The notes under the pieces are model-generated. The model was given only the letters and a program-made list of their open reading frames with translations. It ran no database searches and was not told the origin of the DNA. Positions 8,753 through 17,259 of a stretch of DNA of 64,000 nucleotides are shown here, piece after piece. The stretch's first letter is position 1, and each line of letters opens with the position of its first letter. Source of the stretch: Bacteroidales bacterium UBA1794 (GTDB lineage Bacteria; Bacteroidota; Bacteroidia; Bacteroidales; Bacteroidaceae); contig DCFW01000027.1 in assembly GCA_002315435.1 (NCBI GenBank), positions 1 to 64,000 of the forward strand. Reading direction: 5' to 3'. The position numbers and the translations under genes are program-made.

Positions 8753-9735
8753 AGTCGTTGATATAATTTATTTAGTTGTATTTTAGTTATTCCATATTCA
8801 CCTACATGATTCAGAAAGCGGGTTGCTCCGATAAAGCGATTCAAGTCATACTCATCATAGTCCGTATCCTTCGGATTAAAACTGCTAATATGAACCATTC
8901 CAAGTGAATGAATAAATTTTCTATTTCCTATATATATGCCTACATGCGAGACACGCTCCTTTTTTCCTGCAGCAGCCTTATGACCGAAAAAGACTAGATC
9001 ACCAGGTTGTAGATTTGAAAAATCTTTCGCTACAATCAATCTCTCGCCTATCTTTATCATTTCAGAAGCATTTCGCGGTAAGATTACCCCATTAAGAAAA
9101 GCGGCAGTCCACACAAAGCCACTACAATCCACTCCTTTTACAGATGTTCCTCCCCAAAGATAGGGTATTCCATATAACGATTTCGCTGTAGAAATAATAT
9201 GGTTCGCATCAAAACGACGAGTGCTCACCCACTCATTAAAAGGCTGAGCTTGGGCTATCAACAAATAAGCTTTTCTCCCATCAGGGTATTCCACCCAATA
9301 AAATTGTCCGGTGGTGCCTAAATATTTCAATTGATCGCCTGCAACTATATCGCTAACAACCTGTGAATAGGTTTGAGGACGTGAATATGCAAAAGCAAAA
9401 GGTGTTGTCACCATTACTTTTTGAGCTAGATTCCAACTATTTATCTCTGCACGCGTCATTGGTACAATCTGCATCCGATGGATCCAGGATTTATACCCAT
9501 CGGGAGTCTCGATCTTGTACCATCCGTTCTTACGCAGGATTTTCACTGGCTGTCCTAACAAAGCCTGTGTTTCAAGTTCGGTTTCAAAGTCAGGACCTGT
9601 ACGGATATTACCTACAGATACATTGATGACTCCAAATATTTTAGGTCCGACTATCGTATCGGACATTGTATTGTTCTGCGATTTCATGCTCATAAACGTA
9701 AGCAACATAATCACTAGTGCAGCTGTCTTTTTCAT
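8749..9735 (-). CDS. SH3b-NlpC/P60 gamma-D-glutamyl-L-diamino acid endopeptidase
   Basis: This 328-residue secreted C40 cysteine peptidase starts with a signal peptide (about 1-19). Two bacterial SH3-like domains (about 33-92 and 105-165) are followed by the NlpC/P60 domain. The catalytic Cys is C204 in GVDCSGF, the His is H264 in SHVGIY and the third polar residue is likely H276. The layout is that of YkfC-type and 'dipeptidyl-peptidase VI' enzymes, which cut L-Ala-gamma-D-Glu from meso-DAP in murein peptides. It is coupled to the dipeptide epimerase gene by a 4-base overlap, so the two form a muropeptide-recycling step. Confidence 0.9.
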   Translation of the reverse strand: MKKTAALVIMLLTFMSMKSQNNTMSDTIVGPKIFGVINVSVGNIRTGPDFETELETQALLGQPVKILRKNGWYKIETPDGYKSWIHRMQIVPMTRAEINSWNLAQKVMVTTPFAFAYSRPQTYSQVVSDIVAGDQLKYLGTTGQFYWVEYPDGRKAYLLIAQAQPFNEWVSTRRFDANHIISTAKSLYGIPYLWGGTSVKGVDCSGFVWTAAFLNGVILPRNASEMIKIGERLIVAKDFSNLQPGDLVFFGHKAAAGKKERVSHVGIYIGNRKFIHSLGMVHISSFNPKDTDYDEYDLNRFIGATRFLNHVGEYGITKIQLNKLYQRL

Positions 9736-9753
9736 CGTTGTCTATTTTCTTAA

Positions 9754-10875
9754 TTACCTTCCATAAGAACGAAGTTGAGTGATAATATATCTCTGATTTT
9801 CACGATCCAATTCTGTATGCATCGGTATTGACAAAACCTGTTCACAAAGAGCTTCAGCATTATTTAGCTCTCCCGACACACGACAAATTCCGGCAAAAGC
9901 CGGTTGTTTGTTCAGAGGAAAAGGATAATAGATCTCACTTTTCGCCCCCTGTACACGTAAGTATTCCTTCAAGTCATCCCGTGAGCCATGCTTCACTCTC
10001 AATGTATAATGGCTATATACATGGTTATTCCAAGGCTGTATCGCCGGAAGAATTATCGTATCAAGTCCTTGCAATCCTCTGTCATATATTGACGCTACGC
10101 GTTGCCTTGCAGCCGTAAATTCATCTAAATAACGGAGTTTGACACGGAGTATGGCTGCTTGAATTGAATCCAAACACGAATTACATCCGATCACCAAATG
10201 ATGATTCATTTGCCGTTGTCCATGATTAGCTATGATCATTGACCGATCAGCCAAACGATCATCATTCGTCAAGATAGCACCACCATCTCCGAAACATCCC
10301 AAATTATTTGAAGGAAAGAATGAAAGTACTCCGAAATCTCCCATCGTTCCGGCATAATGCATCGTCCCATCCGAGAACTCACATTCAGCACCGATTGATT
10401 GAGCATTATCTTCTATCACATATAAATGATGACGATGAGCCAAAATCATAATTTCTTCCATTTGAGCCGCTTGCCCGAATAGATGCACAGGTATAATAGC
10501 TTTTGTTTGAGGTGTAATGGCCTTTTCTATCTCTTTTACAGAGATATTAAAATCATTAAGATTTACATCAACCATTACCGGAATCAAATTAAGCAAAGCG
10601 ATTGCTTCCGCACAAGCTACATCCGCGAAAGCAGGAACAATCACTTCATCCCCGGATTTCAATCCCAACGCCATTAACGAGATTCGCAAGGCATCAGTAC
10701 CATTTGCTACAGGAATCACATGAGCCACACCCAAATATTCTTGCAGCTCATGTGCAAAAGACTTTACATCCGGTCCGTTTGTAAACGCACAGCTTTCAAC
10801 CACGCCTGCAATTGCATCATCGATTTCTTCCTTAATGCGTAAATACTGACTATGGATGTCAACCATTTCTATCAT
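9754..10875 (-). CDS. DegT/DnrJ/EryC1/StrS-family protein with Asn at the PLP-lysine position
   Basis: The 373-residue protein has the fold and most motifs of sugar aminotransferases: ANGTDALR (58-64), the PLP-phosphate region, and EDNAQSIGA (155-163) with the pyridine-binding Asp. The internal Schiff-base lysine, normally the K of SFFPSKNLG, is Asn190 here (SFFPSNNLG, codon AAT at 10308-10306). Without that lysine it should not work as a normal transaminase. ColD-type dehydratases also lack it but carry His. The gene overlaps rmlB by 4 bases, so its substrate is probably a dTDP-4-keto-6-deoxy sugar (inference). Confidence 0.82.
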   Translation of the reverse strand: MIEMVDIHSQYLRIKEEIDDAIAGVVESCAFTNGPDVKSFAHELQEYLGVAHVIPVANGTDALRISLMALGLKSGDEVIVPAFADVACAEAIALLNLIPVMVDVNLNDFNISVKEIEKAITPQTKAIIPVHLFGQAAQMEEIMILAHRHHLYVIEDNAQSIGAECEFSDGTMHYAGTMGDFGVLSFFPSNNLGCFGDGGAILTNDDRLADRSMIIANHGQRQMNHHLVIGCNSCLDSIQAAILRVKLRYLDEFTAARQRVASIYDRGLQGLDTIILPAIQPWNNHVYSHYTLRVKHGSRDDLKEYLRVQGAKSEIYYPFPLNKQPAFAGICRVSGELNNAEALCEQVLSIPMHTELDRENQRYIITQLRSYGR

Positions 10876-12011
10876 CTGTTCTTATACATTTTATCATAGT
10901 ACTTCTGATAATCATCACTCGTGACGGCTTCAACCCACGCCTGATTATTCAAATACCACTCGATTGTTTTCACAATTCCCACTTCAAAAGTGGTCTCAGG
11001 ATACCATCCCAATTCGTTTTTTATTTTTGTAGGATCTATAGCATAACGTTGATCATGCCCTAAACGATCGCCAACAAATGTGATCAAATCATCATTAATC
11101 CAACTAATATCTATACCTCCCTTACTATCAAAAATCTGCTTCTTCAGCACCTTTTTATATTCAGGATATTCCGACATCAAACGATGAATGGTAGATATGG
11201 TAAGTTTTACTATTTCGATATTTTGTTTTTCATTGTGTCCGCCTACATTATAGACTTCTCCTTCACGACCTTTCGTTACCACCAAGTCAATGGCTTTGCA
11301 GTGATCTTCCACATACAACCAGTCACGCACATTCTTACCATCGCCATAGACAGGCAATTTCTTCCCTTCCAAAATATTTTTTATAATCAACGGTATCAAC
11401 TTTTCAGGAAAGTGATACGGACCATAATTATTAGAGCAACGACTGGTACTTACAGGCATTTTATAAGTATCATGATAAGCTTTTACTACTAAATCCGCAC
11501 TGGTTTTGGATGCACTGTACGGACTATGAGGACATACTGGTGTCTCTTCCGTGAAGAATCCTTCAGCACCTAAACTGCCATACACCTCATCTGTAGAAAC
11601 TTGATGAAACCGTACACCTTCACGCCACACAGGATATCCCTCTTCATCTTTTCCCGTAACCCATGATTTACGAGCGGTATCCAATAGATTTTGAGTACCT
11701 AATATATTAGTTACCAAGAATAGTTGAGGATTTTCAATGCTACGGTCTACATGACTTTCGGCAGCAAAATTTACCACATAATCAAAGTTATATTCTGCAA
11801 ACAACTTCTCTGTCAAAACTTTGTCGCCAATATCACCTTTTACAAAGAAGCAACGTTTATTATCTATATCACCGGCTATCGTACCCAAGTATCCGGCATA
11901 AGTAAGTGCATCAAGTACTACCACTTGTATATCACTATATTTTTTTAGTATATACTTCAAATAATTTGAACCTATAAAACCGGCAGCACCAGTCACCAAA
12001 TATGTTTTCAT
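10872..12011 (-). CDS. rfbB: dTDP-glucose 4,6-dehydratase
   Basis: This 379-residue extended short-chain dehydrogenase converts dTDP-glucose to dTDP-4-keto-6-deoxyglucose, a precursor of deoxysugars in surface glycans. The NAD-binding loop TGAAGFIGSN is at 7-16, the active-site triplet TDE at 140-142 and the YxxxK pair at Y165/K169. The insertion before the TDE motif (about 113-135) is usual for Bacteroidetes RmlB. It is the first gene of a tight four-gene operon running down to the dipeptide epimerase. No rmlA, rmlC or rmlD is present here. Confidence 0.93.
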   Translation of the reverse strand: MKTYLVTGAAGFIGSNYLKYILKKYSDIQVVVLDALTYAGYLGTIAGDIDNKRCFFVKGDIGDKVLTEKLFAEYNFDYVVNFAAESHVDRSIENPQLFLVTNILGTQNLLDTARKSWVTGKDEEGYPVWREGVRFHQVSTDEVYGSLGAEGFFTEETPVCPHSPYSASKTSADLVVKAYHDTYKMPVSTSRCSNNYGPYHFPEKLIPLIIKNILEGKKLPVYGDGKNVRDWLYVEDHCKAIDLVVTKGREGEVYNVGGHNEKQNIEIVKLTISTIHRLMSEYPEYKKVLKKQIFDSKGGIDISWINDDLITFVGDRLGHDQRYAIDPTKIKNELGWYPETTFEVGIVKTIEWYLNNQAWVEAVTSDDYQKYYDKMYKNR

Positions 12012-12096
12012 ATCGATCTGTTTAAACTATGATTTAAATATTCTACAAATAACGGAAAGTTTCACGAAAGATGCAAGAATTTATATTCTTTTCTAT

Positions 12097-12597
12097 TTAC
12101 TTAGCACGTTCGCCCAATTCGATCACTTCCAAATCACTAAAAGCACCATTATCAACGGTAAAACGCACCAATGTCCGTGTTTTATGAAATCCGGAAATTC
12201 CCGCAGCTCCCGGATTAATATGAAGCATTTGAAGTGTCTTGTCATACATTACTTTTAATATATGAGAATGGCCGCTTATAAACAACTTAGGAGGACGGAC
12301 AAGTATACTTCCTCTGATACTTGAATCATAATTGCTCGGATATCCGCCAATATGCTTTATCAACACATCTGCACCCTCCACTTCAAATCTATTTATTTGT
12401 GGATACCGATGGCGAATATCCTGTCCATCGATATTACCATATACAGCTCTCAAAGGTGCTATTTCTGAAAGTTTTTCCGCAATTTCCATACTGCCAATAT
12501 CTCCGGCATGCCATATTTCATCACATTCCGCAAAATATTGTTGATATCTTTTATCCCAATACCCGTGAGTATCCGATAATAATCCGATCTTTTTCAT
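12097..12597 (-). CDS. YfcE-type metallophosphoesterase
   Basis: This 166-residue calcineurin-like phosphoesterase shows the full metal-ligand set of the family: SDTHG near the N-terminus, HAGDIGS, YGNIDG and the C-terminal GHSH, followed by INPGAAG. Small stand-alone enzymes of this type cleave phosphodiesters, and the physiological substrate is unknown. It follows the rRNA methyltransferase gene by 21 bases and is probably co-transcribed with it. Confidence 0.88.
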   Translation of the reverse strand: MKKIGLLSDTHGYWDKRYQQYFAECDEIWHAGDIGSMEIAEKLSEIAPLRAVYGNIDGQDIRHRYPQINRFEVEGADVLIKHIGGYPSNYDSSIRGSILVRPPKLFISGHSHILKVMYDKTLQMLHINPGAAGISGFHKTRTLVRFTVDNGAFSDLEVIELGERAK

Positions 12598-12618
12598 CTA
12601 AATATCTTTTTTAGCAAG

Positions 12619-14022
12619 TCATAAACATTTCACCTCCAATGGCATATATCCACTGCGTATTCTCCATTCTTGAGTATACAGGTTATTTGCCCGATTGCCC
12701 AAATTCTTCACAAAGCCCAATGCCGCTCCGCGATAAGTGACTATCACATACCCTTTAGGAACCTCAGCAGGAAGTATCAAGCTTTCTCTACGGAGGTAGG
12801 CTATTGCACGATCATAAGCCAATTCAACTATAGGGAAAGCATCTTCATTTCGATTCACGCACATAACCAACGCCTGAGATGGAACAAAATCTTTTCCCTT
12901 AACCTCTGCGATCTTTACACCGGCTTGCATCACGCGCAGCACTTTACTAATCAATGCAACATCATTTGCATGTAAAGTTGATACAGCGGTTATAGATTCT
13001 CCATCGTTATCAAAAGTATATTCATCCGGATTCTTCAGCCACAATTTCATATTCGCCGGCACAGCAAGAGCGGGTTTAGAGTTTCTCTTTGACTTACCGG
13101 AGCTAAATACCGGCTCGGCATAAGAAGTTTTACGAAGCGCTGCCATAAAGAAACCCTCTCCACGTGTTCTGCCCGGAAGGAAACGATAGACATTCGTACT
13201 TGTCTTCATCAAATTTTCGGTTATGCCCCACTCCGAAGATACAGTCACGGGCAAAGACTCCGCCCCCAATTCATCAACAATCCACTGCACATTTTCCTCA
13301 TCTTCTTTTGTATTAAATGTACATGTACTATATATCAACAGCCCACCCTCTTTCAGTGAAGGCCATATATCACGCAATATCTCTCTTTGACGAGACCAAC
13401 AATTATCCACGTTTTCAACGCTCCATTCTGTAACCGCCTTCGCATCCTTACGAAACATGCCTTCACCTGAACAAGGCACATCTGTGAGAATTACATCAAA
13501 GAAACCACCCAAAGCGACAAAATCAGCCGGTTCATTGCCGGTAACTACCACTCCATCATGCCCCCATTTGGTCATGTTCTCAGCCAGCACTTGTGCACGA
13601 TTGCGCACCACTTCATTCACGACAAGTAAACTATCATTAGATAAAGTACTACGTGCCAAAGTAGATTTGCCTCCAGGAGCAGCACACAAATCCAACATTT
13701 TTACATTTCTATCACCCACATACTGATTCAACACCTGTGATAAAAACATAGACGAAGCCTCTTGAACATAATAAACTCCGGCATGAAACAGTGGATCAAA
13801 AGTGTATGTCAGCCGTTCATTCAAATAGAACCCCGAAGTGCACCACGGAACTCTTTCATATTTCTCAGCGACATCAATAGGCGAAGACAAACATGACGTT
13901 TTATTTACATTCATGCGAATACTCTCTTCTTGATCTTTGCCGATTGCTTCAAACAAATTCTGTGATTCTTCATCACCAAGCAAGTGCTTTATTTCATCTA
14001 TAAATGATTGGGGTAAAACCAT
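12619..14022 (-). CDS. RsmF-like rRNA cytosine-C5 methyltransferase
   Basis: This 467-residue NOL1/NOP2/Sun-family enzyme uses SAM to methylate C5 of a cytosine in rRNA. The SAM loop is DLCAAPGGKS (111-120). The two conserved cysteines are C184 in DVPCSGEGMF (motif IV) and C234 in YSTCTFN (motif VI, the nucleophile). The C-terminal part has the RsmF/PUA-like extension with YRGAALGFVKNLGNRANNLYTQ-type residues. It is first in an operon with the phosphoesterase gene, and a -7 box TACCTTTG lies at 14053-14046. Confidence 0.9.
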   Translation of the reverse strand: MVLPQSFIDEIKHLLGDEESQNLFEAIGKDQEESIRMNVNKTSCLSSPIDVAEKYERVPWCTSGFYLNERLTYTFDPLFHAGVYYVQEASSMFLSQVLNQYVGDRNVKMLDLCAAPGGKSTLARSTLSNDSLLVVNEVVRNRAQVLAENMTKWGHDGVVVTGNEPADFVALGGFFDVILTDVPCSGEGMFRKDAKAVTEWSVENVDNCWSRQREILRDIWPSLKEGGLLIYSTCTFNTKEDEENVQWIVDELGAESLPVTVSSEWGITENLMKTSTNVYRFLPGRTRGEGFFMAALRKTSYAEPVFSSGKSKRNSKPALAVPANMKLWLKNPDEYTFDNDGESITAVSTLHANDVALISKVLRVMQAGVKIAEVKGKDFVPSQALVMCVNRNEDAFPIVELAYDRAIAYLRRESLILPAEVPKGYVIVTYRGAALGFVKNLGNRANNLYTQEWRIRSGYMPLEVKCL

Positions 14023-14045
14023 ACGTCTCTTCTATATAATTGGTA

Positions 14046-14077
14046 CAAAGGTAGCCATTTTTTTTGCAACGTTGCAA
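14046..14077. promoter_or_regulatory. Divergent intergenic control region with a 14-bp palindrome
   Basis: TACCTTTG (minus strand, 14053-14046) is a -7 box for the methyltransferase gene. Immediately upstream sits the perfect palindrome TTGCAACGTTGCAA (14064-14077), placed where an operator could act on both divergent genes. The palindrome is seen directly, and its role is inference. Confidence 0.5.
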
Positions 14078-14134
14078 CTTTTATTCTACCTTGCAGCGTC
14101 TAACGAACAAAGAAATAAATAAAAAAGATACATT

Positions 14135-14992
14135 ATGAAAAAGATAATCATTATTTTAGCATTGGCTTTGGGTATATACTCCGAGTGTACAATTGCAAAA
14201 TCCAAAGCGACAGATCCCACATTAATTGCTGCAGTGCAGAAGAATACAGAGAGCAAAACAGTATCAAGCCAAGATTTGGATGACGAATCGGACAAGTCAG
14301 ATTCAAATGATTCCAGTTCCGATCCAAGCAATGCTGCAAGTAATCAGCAAGACCCGAATGATGCATTGGAAAGTATGGCGGATAGCATACAAAAATCAGA
14401 AGGAAGGAGTGATCACAGTGACTTTCCCTTTACTTTATTGGATCGCAATACCATCATACCTATCATAGCAATCTCCTTATTTTTCTTAACCCCACTATTA
14501 ATCATCCTCATTGTTTTTATCTATAAGTATAAAAATAAAAGAGCTAGATATCGTGTAGCAGAAGAGGCGTTAAGAGCCGGACAACCTGTACCTGAAGGAT
14601 TATTTAATGGTGGAGAAGGAGTAAAAACTCGTACCACTTACTCTACAACCTCTGATGGCAAGCGAATAAAACGAATAGAGATGTCAAGCGATCCATTAAG
14701 AGAAAAGGCTATTAAAAACATATGCTTAGGAATCGGATTATTTATATTCCTATGGGCATTGACTGGAATTGAACTGGGATGCATCGGTTTACTGATAGCA
14801 TGTATGGGTGTAGGCGAATATATCATCGCTCGTGATCGAAAGATTAATGAGATGAACAAGATTATCAACGAGCCGGAAGAAGCTGTAAATACACAAGATG
14901 ACAAAAAACAGCAAGAATCAAAAGAGGTAAAAGAAACTACTAAACAAACAGATACAACGCCTGAAGACAACAAGAATGGTACAGCTGAATGA
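14135..14992 (+). CDS. DUF6249-type membrane protein of an ECF sigma module
   Basis: The 285-residue protein has an N-terminal signal-like segment (1-21) and a low-complexity Ser/Asp/Asn-rich stretch (about 44-76). A transmembrane helix (107-131), a soluble loop with ALRAGQPVPEGLF, two more transmembrane segments (195-212 and 214-232) and a Glu/Lys-rich tail follow. This matches the DUF6249 membrane proteins that accompany ECF sigma factors in Bacteroides. The sigma gene starts inside its last 17 bases. A role in signal transfer or sigma control is inferred from context only. Confidence 0.7.
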   Translation: MKKIIIILALALGIYSECTIAKSKATDPTLIAAVQKNTESKTVSSQDLDDESDKSDSNDSSSDPSNAASNQQDPNDALESMADSIQKSEGRSDHSDFPFTLLDRNTIIPIIAISLFFLTPLLIILIVFIYKYKNKRARYRVAEEALRAGQPVPEGLFNGGEGVKTRTTYSTTSDGKRIKRIEMSSDPLREKAIKNICLGIGLFIFLWALTGIELGCIGLLIACMGVGEYIIARDRKINEMNKIINEPEEAVNTQDDKKQQESKEVKETTKQTDTTPEDNKNGTAE

Positions 14993-15518
14993 TTTAACGC
15001 TGATTTCGCAGGTATTGATTCTCAACAAAAAATCGGCCTTCGACCTTCTGGTCAAGAAATATCAAGGAAGCATCCGACGATTTTTCTTGAACCAGACGTT
15101 GGGCGACAAAGAATTCAGTGATGATCTGGCTCAAGAAACTTTTATAAAGGCTTATTTAAACTTAAAAAGTTTTAGAAAAATGTCATCTTTCTCCACTTGG
15201 CTCTTTAGAATTGCATATAATGTTTTTTATGATTATATTCGCAGCCAAAAGGAGACTTGTTCTATGGACAGTGCCGAAGTACAAGCGATGCATAGCAGCA
15301 ATTCGGCTGATAGCAGCAAAAAGATGGATGTATATCAATCTTTAGCTGTGCTCAAAGAAGCTGAAAAGACTTGTATAACATTGTTCTATATAGAGGATCA
15401 ATCAATAGAAAAAATTGCGATGATCACCGGGTTTGCTGCCAATACGGTGAAATCACATTTAAAGCGTGGAAAAGAAAAAATGGCAGTATATTTAAAAGAA
15501 AACGGATATGACGGATAA
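14976..15518 (+). CDS. ECF-type RNA polymerase sigma factor
   Basis: This 180-residue sigma-70-family factor has region 2 at about 17-90, with DDLAQETFIKAYLNLKSF and SFSTWLFRIAYNVFYDYIR. Region 4 lies at about 115-172, with EKIAMITGFAANTVKSHLKRGKEKM. It overlaps the DUF6249 gene by 17 bases and the DUF5056 gene by 11 bases, so translation is probably coupled. Its target promoters are unknown, and autoregulation is the usual pattern for such modules. Confidence 0.92.
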   Translation: MVQLNDLTLISQVLILNKKSAFDLLVKKYQGSIRRFFLNQTLGDKEFSDDLAQETFIKAYLNLKSFRKMSSFSTWLFRIAYNVFYDYIRSQKETCSMDSAEVQAMHSSNSADSSKKMDVYQSLAVLKEAEKTCITLFYIEDQSIEKIAMITGFAANTVKSHLKRGKEKMAVYLKENGYDG

Positions 15519-15834
15519 GGATGACTTATTATTAAAAAGCTACTTCGGAGAACATAAACAAACCATTAAAGACAATGGTTTCACCGAAAAAGTAATGCGG
15601 CAGATCCCTATCAAGGAAATGCAACTTGCACGCATTTGGACAAGTACCTGTACGCTACTTGCCATCGTCCTGTTCATTATTTTCAAAGGATGGACCATTG
15701 TATACGATATTGTGAACCAGTTGCTATGTAGCATCAAAATTGATCACCTACTGCAAATCAGTCCTTCAACACTAATAGTTATAGGAGTCGTCCTCATGAT
15801 TATAATGATACGCAAAGTTTGTTCAATCGAATAA
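15508..15834 (+). CDS. DUF5056-type membrane protein, probable partner of the ECF sigma factor
   Basis: This 108-residue protein has a soluble N-terminus (MTDKDDLLLKSYFGEH...FTEKVMRQIP) and two hydrophobic helices (about 42-62 and 85-102). The N-terminal 'F..KVM..IP' pattern is typical of short anti-sigma-like DUF5056 proteins found after ECF genes in Bacteroides. The start overlaps the sigma gene. An anti-sigma role is inference. A terminator follows at 15856. Confidence 0.7.
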   Translation: MTDKDDLLLKSYFGEHKQTIKDNGFTEKVMRQIPIKEMQLARIWTSTCTLLAIVLFIIFKGWTIVYDIVNQLLCSIKIDHLLQISPSTLIVIGVVLMIIMIRKVCSIE

Positions 15835-15855
15835 ATAAGATACTCACAAGTGACG

Positions 15856-15891
15856 AAGCCCCGCAATAATTAATTACGGGGCTTGTTGTTT
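15856..15891 (+). terminator. Terminator of the DUF6249-sigma-DUF5056 operon
   Basis: AAGCCCCG and CGGGGCTT form a perfect 8-bp GC-rich stem around a 13-base AT loop, followed by GTTGTTTAT. Confidence 0.85.
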
Positions 15892-15970
15892 ATATGTGCT
15901 GCCAAAAACTCTAATGGTTCTCTAATATTTTTATAATACATCTCTAATTACAACATCATGAGAAAGCCTC

Positions 15971-15978
15971 TATCTTTG
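15971..15978 (+). promoter_or_regulatory. -7 box for the small basic exported protein
   Basis: TATCTTTG matches TAnnTTTG and lies about 58 bases before the ATG at 16036. Confidence 0.5.
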
Positions 15979-16035
15979 TTGTGTTCGAAAGAGAGACGAA
16001 CAAAATAAATTATATACCATTTAATGTTTACGATT

Positions 16036-16248
16036 ATGAAAAAAGTAATTTTATGTGCAGCACTTGTAGGTGCCATGATGTGTTTCAGTAATTCTTATGC
16101 AGCAAAACCAATAAAGAAAGCCGCTAAGACAGAACAGACAACAGCTAAGAAAGCTGAGAAAAAAGCAGTCAAAAAAGACGCTAAAAAAGCTACGAAAGCA
16201 GCTCCTGCAAAAAAAGCTGCAAAGAAAAGCGCAAAAGCAGCTAAATAA
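16036..16248 (+). CDS. Small exported Lys/Ala-rich protein
   Basis: The 70-residue product begins with a clear signal peptide (MKKVILCAALVGAMMCFSNSYA). The rest is almost only Lys, Ala and a few Thr, Glu and Pro, in KKA-type repeats like a histone H1 tail. The ATG at 16036 is preferred over the frame-upstream 16024 start because it places the signal peptide at the N-terminus. The function is unknown; a basic periplasmic or envelope-associated peptide is all that can be said. It is a single gene with its own promoter and a terminator at 16281. Confidence 0.75.
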   Translation: MKKVILCAALVGAMMCFSNSYAAKPIKKAAKTEQTTAKKAEKKAVKKDAKKATKAAPAKKAAKKSAKAAK

Positions 16249-16280
16249 TTTAGCTCTGTGCCCATTCGATTCATTAAATA

Positions 16281-16317
16281 AAAACACAGGTCCGCAATAT
16301 GCGAACCTGTGTTTTTA
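16281..16317 (+). terminator. Terminator after the small basic protein gene
   Basis: AACACAGGTCCGCA and TGCGAACCTGTGTT form a long stem with a 3-base loop, followed by TTTTATTATT. Confidence 0.9.
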
Positions 16318-16454
16318 TTATTCTGCTAATCTATTTTCAAAATGATTATTTTACCTCGTCAGGACAATTCCTCAAAGAGTTGCTCACAAAACAAAAAAAT
16401 GAAAGTATTTCTTTAAAAACAAAAGGGGCTTAGTAGTTGTTTAAATCAAAATAT

Positions 16455-16462
16455 TAATTTTG
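16455..16462 (+). promoter_or_regulatory. -7 box for the TPR protein gene
   Basis: TAATTTTG fits TAnnTTTG. It overlaps an apparent TTG start at 16460, which supports the downstream ATG at 16484 as the real start. Confidence 0.5.
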
Positions 16463-16483
16463 TATGAATTAAATGAATTAAAT

Positions 16484-17176
16484 ATGAACAGATCTGTCTT
16501 CTTTATCATCCTTTCCTTATTTTTTATACCTCTTAATATGCCTGCACAAACAGTCGACAACGTTTTAGACCAGGTAACAGCAGCCTTAGAACAGTCACAT
16601 TGGCAAGAGGCCGATAATCTTTATAGGATTGCAGTAGACGTTGATGTGTTTCGTTCAGAGCGTTATTTAAATGATAAAGTTCAAGATAACAGTCCGGCAC
16701 GTCCTTCCATGCTCATGTATTTAGGAGATTATTTCCGCAGGACCCGCAATTATGATGACGCTTACTCTTATTATAAAAAGTTGGTCGCTGCAAATCCAAA
16801 GGATATAAATTATCTTTTACGTCTTTCTGAAATGGAAGTGCAATTAGGCAAAGAGAGCGATGCTCTCATCACATATCAATCTATTTACAATATTGACGAG
16901 AACAATCTTTCAGCCAATATATTTTTAGGCAACTACTATTTTTGTGAGGCAGAAAAACAAATGAATGAGCTCTACAATGAACATCAAAAGACAGTGAATC
17001 CTACACGCATCCAGCTAAGTGCATATCACGATCAAAAGGTGCAAATATATAATACCAACTACAAGCGTTCAAAAAAATATCTGGAGACTGCCAGTAAGCG
17101 TTTTCCATCGGCCGAAGTTTTTAAAACACTAAAGAAGATACAGCACGTTGAAGACGAAATACAAAGGAATAAATAG
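16484..17176 (+). CDS. Exported tetratricopeptide-repeat protein
   Basis: The 230-residue protein starts with a signal peptide (MNRSVFFIILSLFFIPLNMPAQ). It contains TPR-like helical pairs, for example LGDYFRRTRNYDDAYSYYKKLVAANPKD and LSEMEVQLGKESDALITYQSIYNIDENN. A later segment has ANIFLGNYYFCEAEKQMNELY and a charged C-terminus. Such proteins usually act as scaffolds in the periplasm or at the outer membrane, and no enzyme motif is visible. The start at the ATG is chosen because the upstream TTG lies in the promoter. Confidence 0.8.
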   Translation: MNRSVFFIILSLFFIPLNMPAQTVDNVLDQVTAALEQSHWQEADNLYRIAVDVDVFRSERYLNDKVQDNSPARPSMLMYLGDYFRRTRNYDDAYSYYKKLVAANPKDINYLLRLSEMEVQLGKESDALITYQSIYNIDENNLSANIFLGNYYFCEAEKQMNELYNEHQKTVNPTRIQLSAYHDQKVQIYNTNYKRSKKYLETASKRFPSAEVFKTLKKIQHVEDEIQRNK

Positions 17177-17180
17177 CCTA

Positions 17181-17220
17181 TAAAAAAGCTGTAACCCTTT
17201 TCTATCAAAGGATTACAGCC
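17181..17220 (-). terminator. Terminator of the TonB-dependent receptor gene
   Basis: GCTGTAA and TTACAGC with an inner CCTTT/AAAGG pairing form a hairpin. On the minus strand it is followed by TTTTTTATAGG. The receptor stop codon is at 17260. On the plus strand no T-run follows, so it serves mainly the minus-strand gene. Confidence 0.8.
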
Positions 17221-17259
17221 TAGAATCAATCAAATATGACTATATATTTGTTACAAAAA

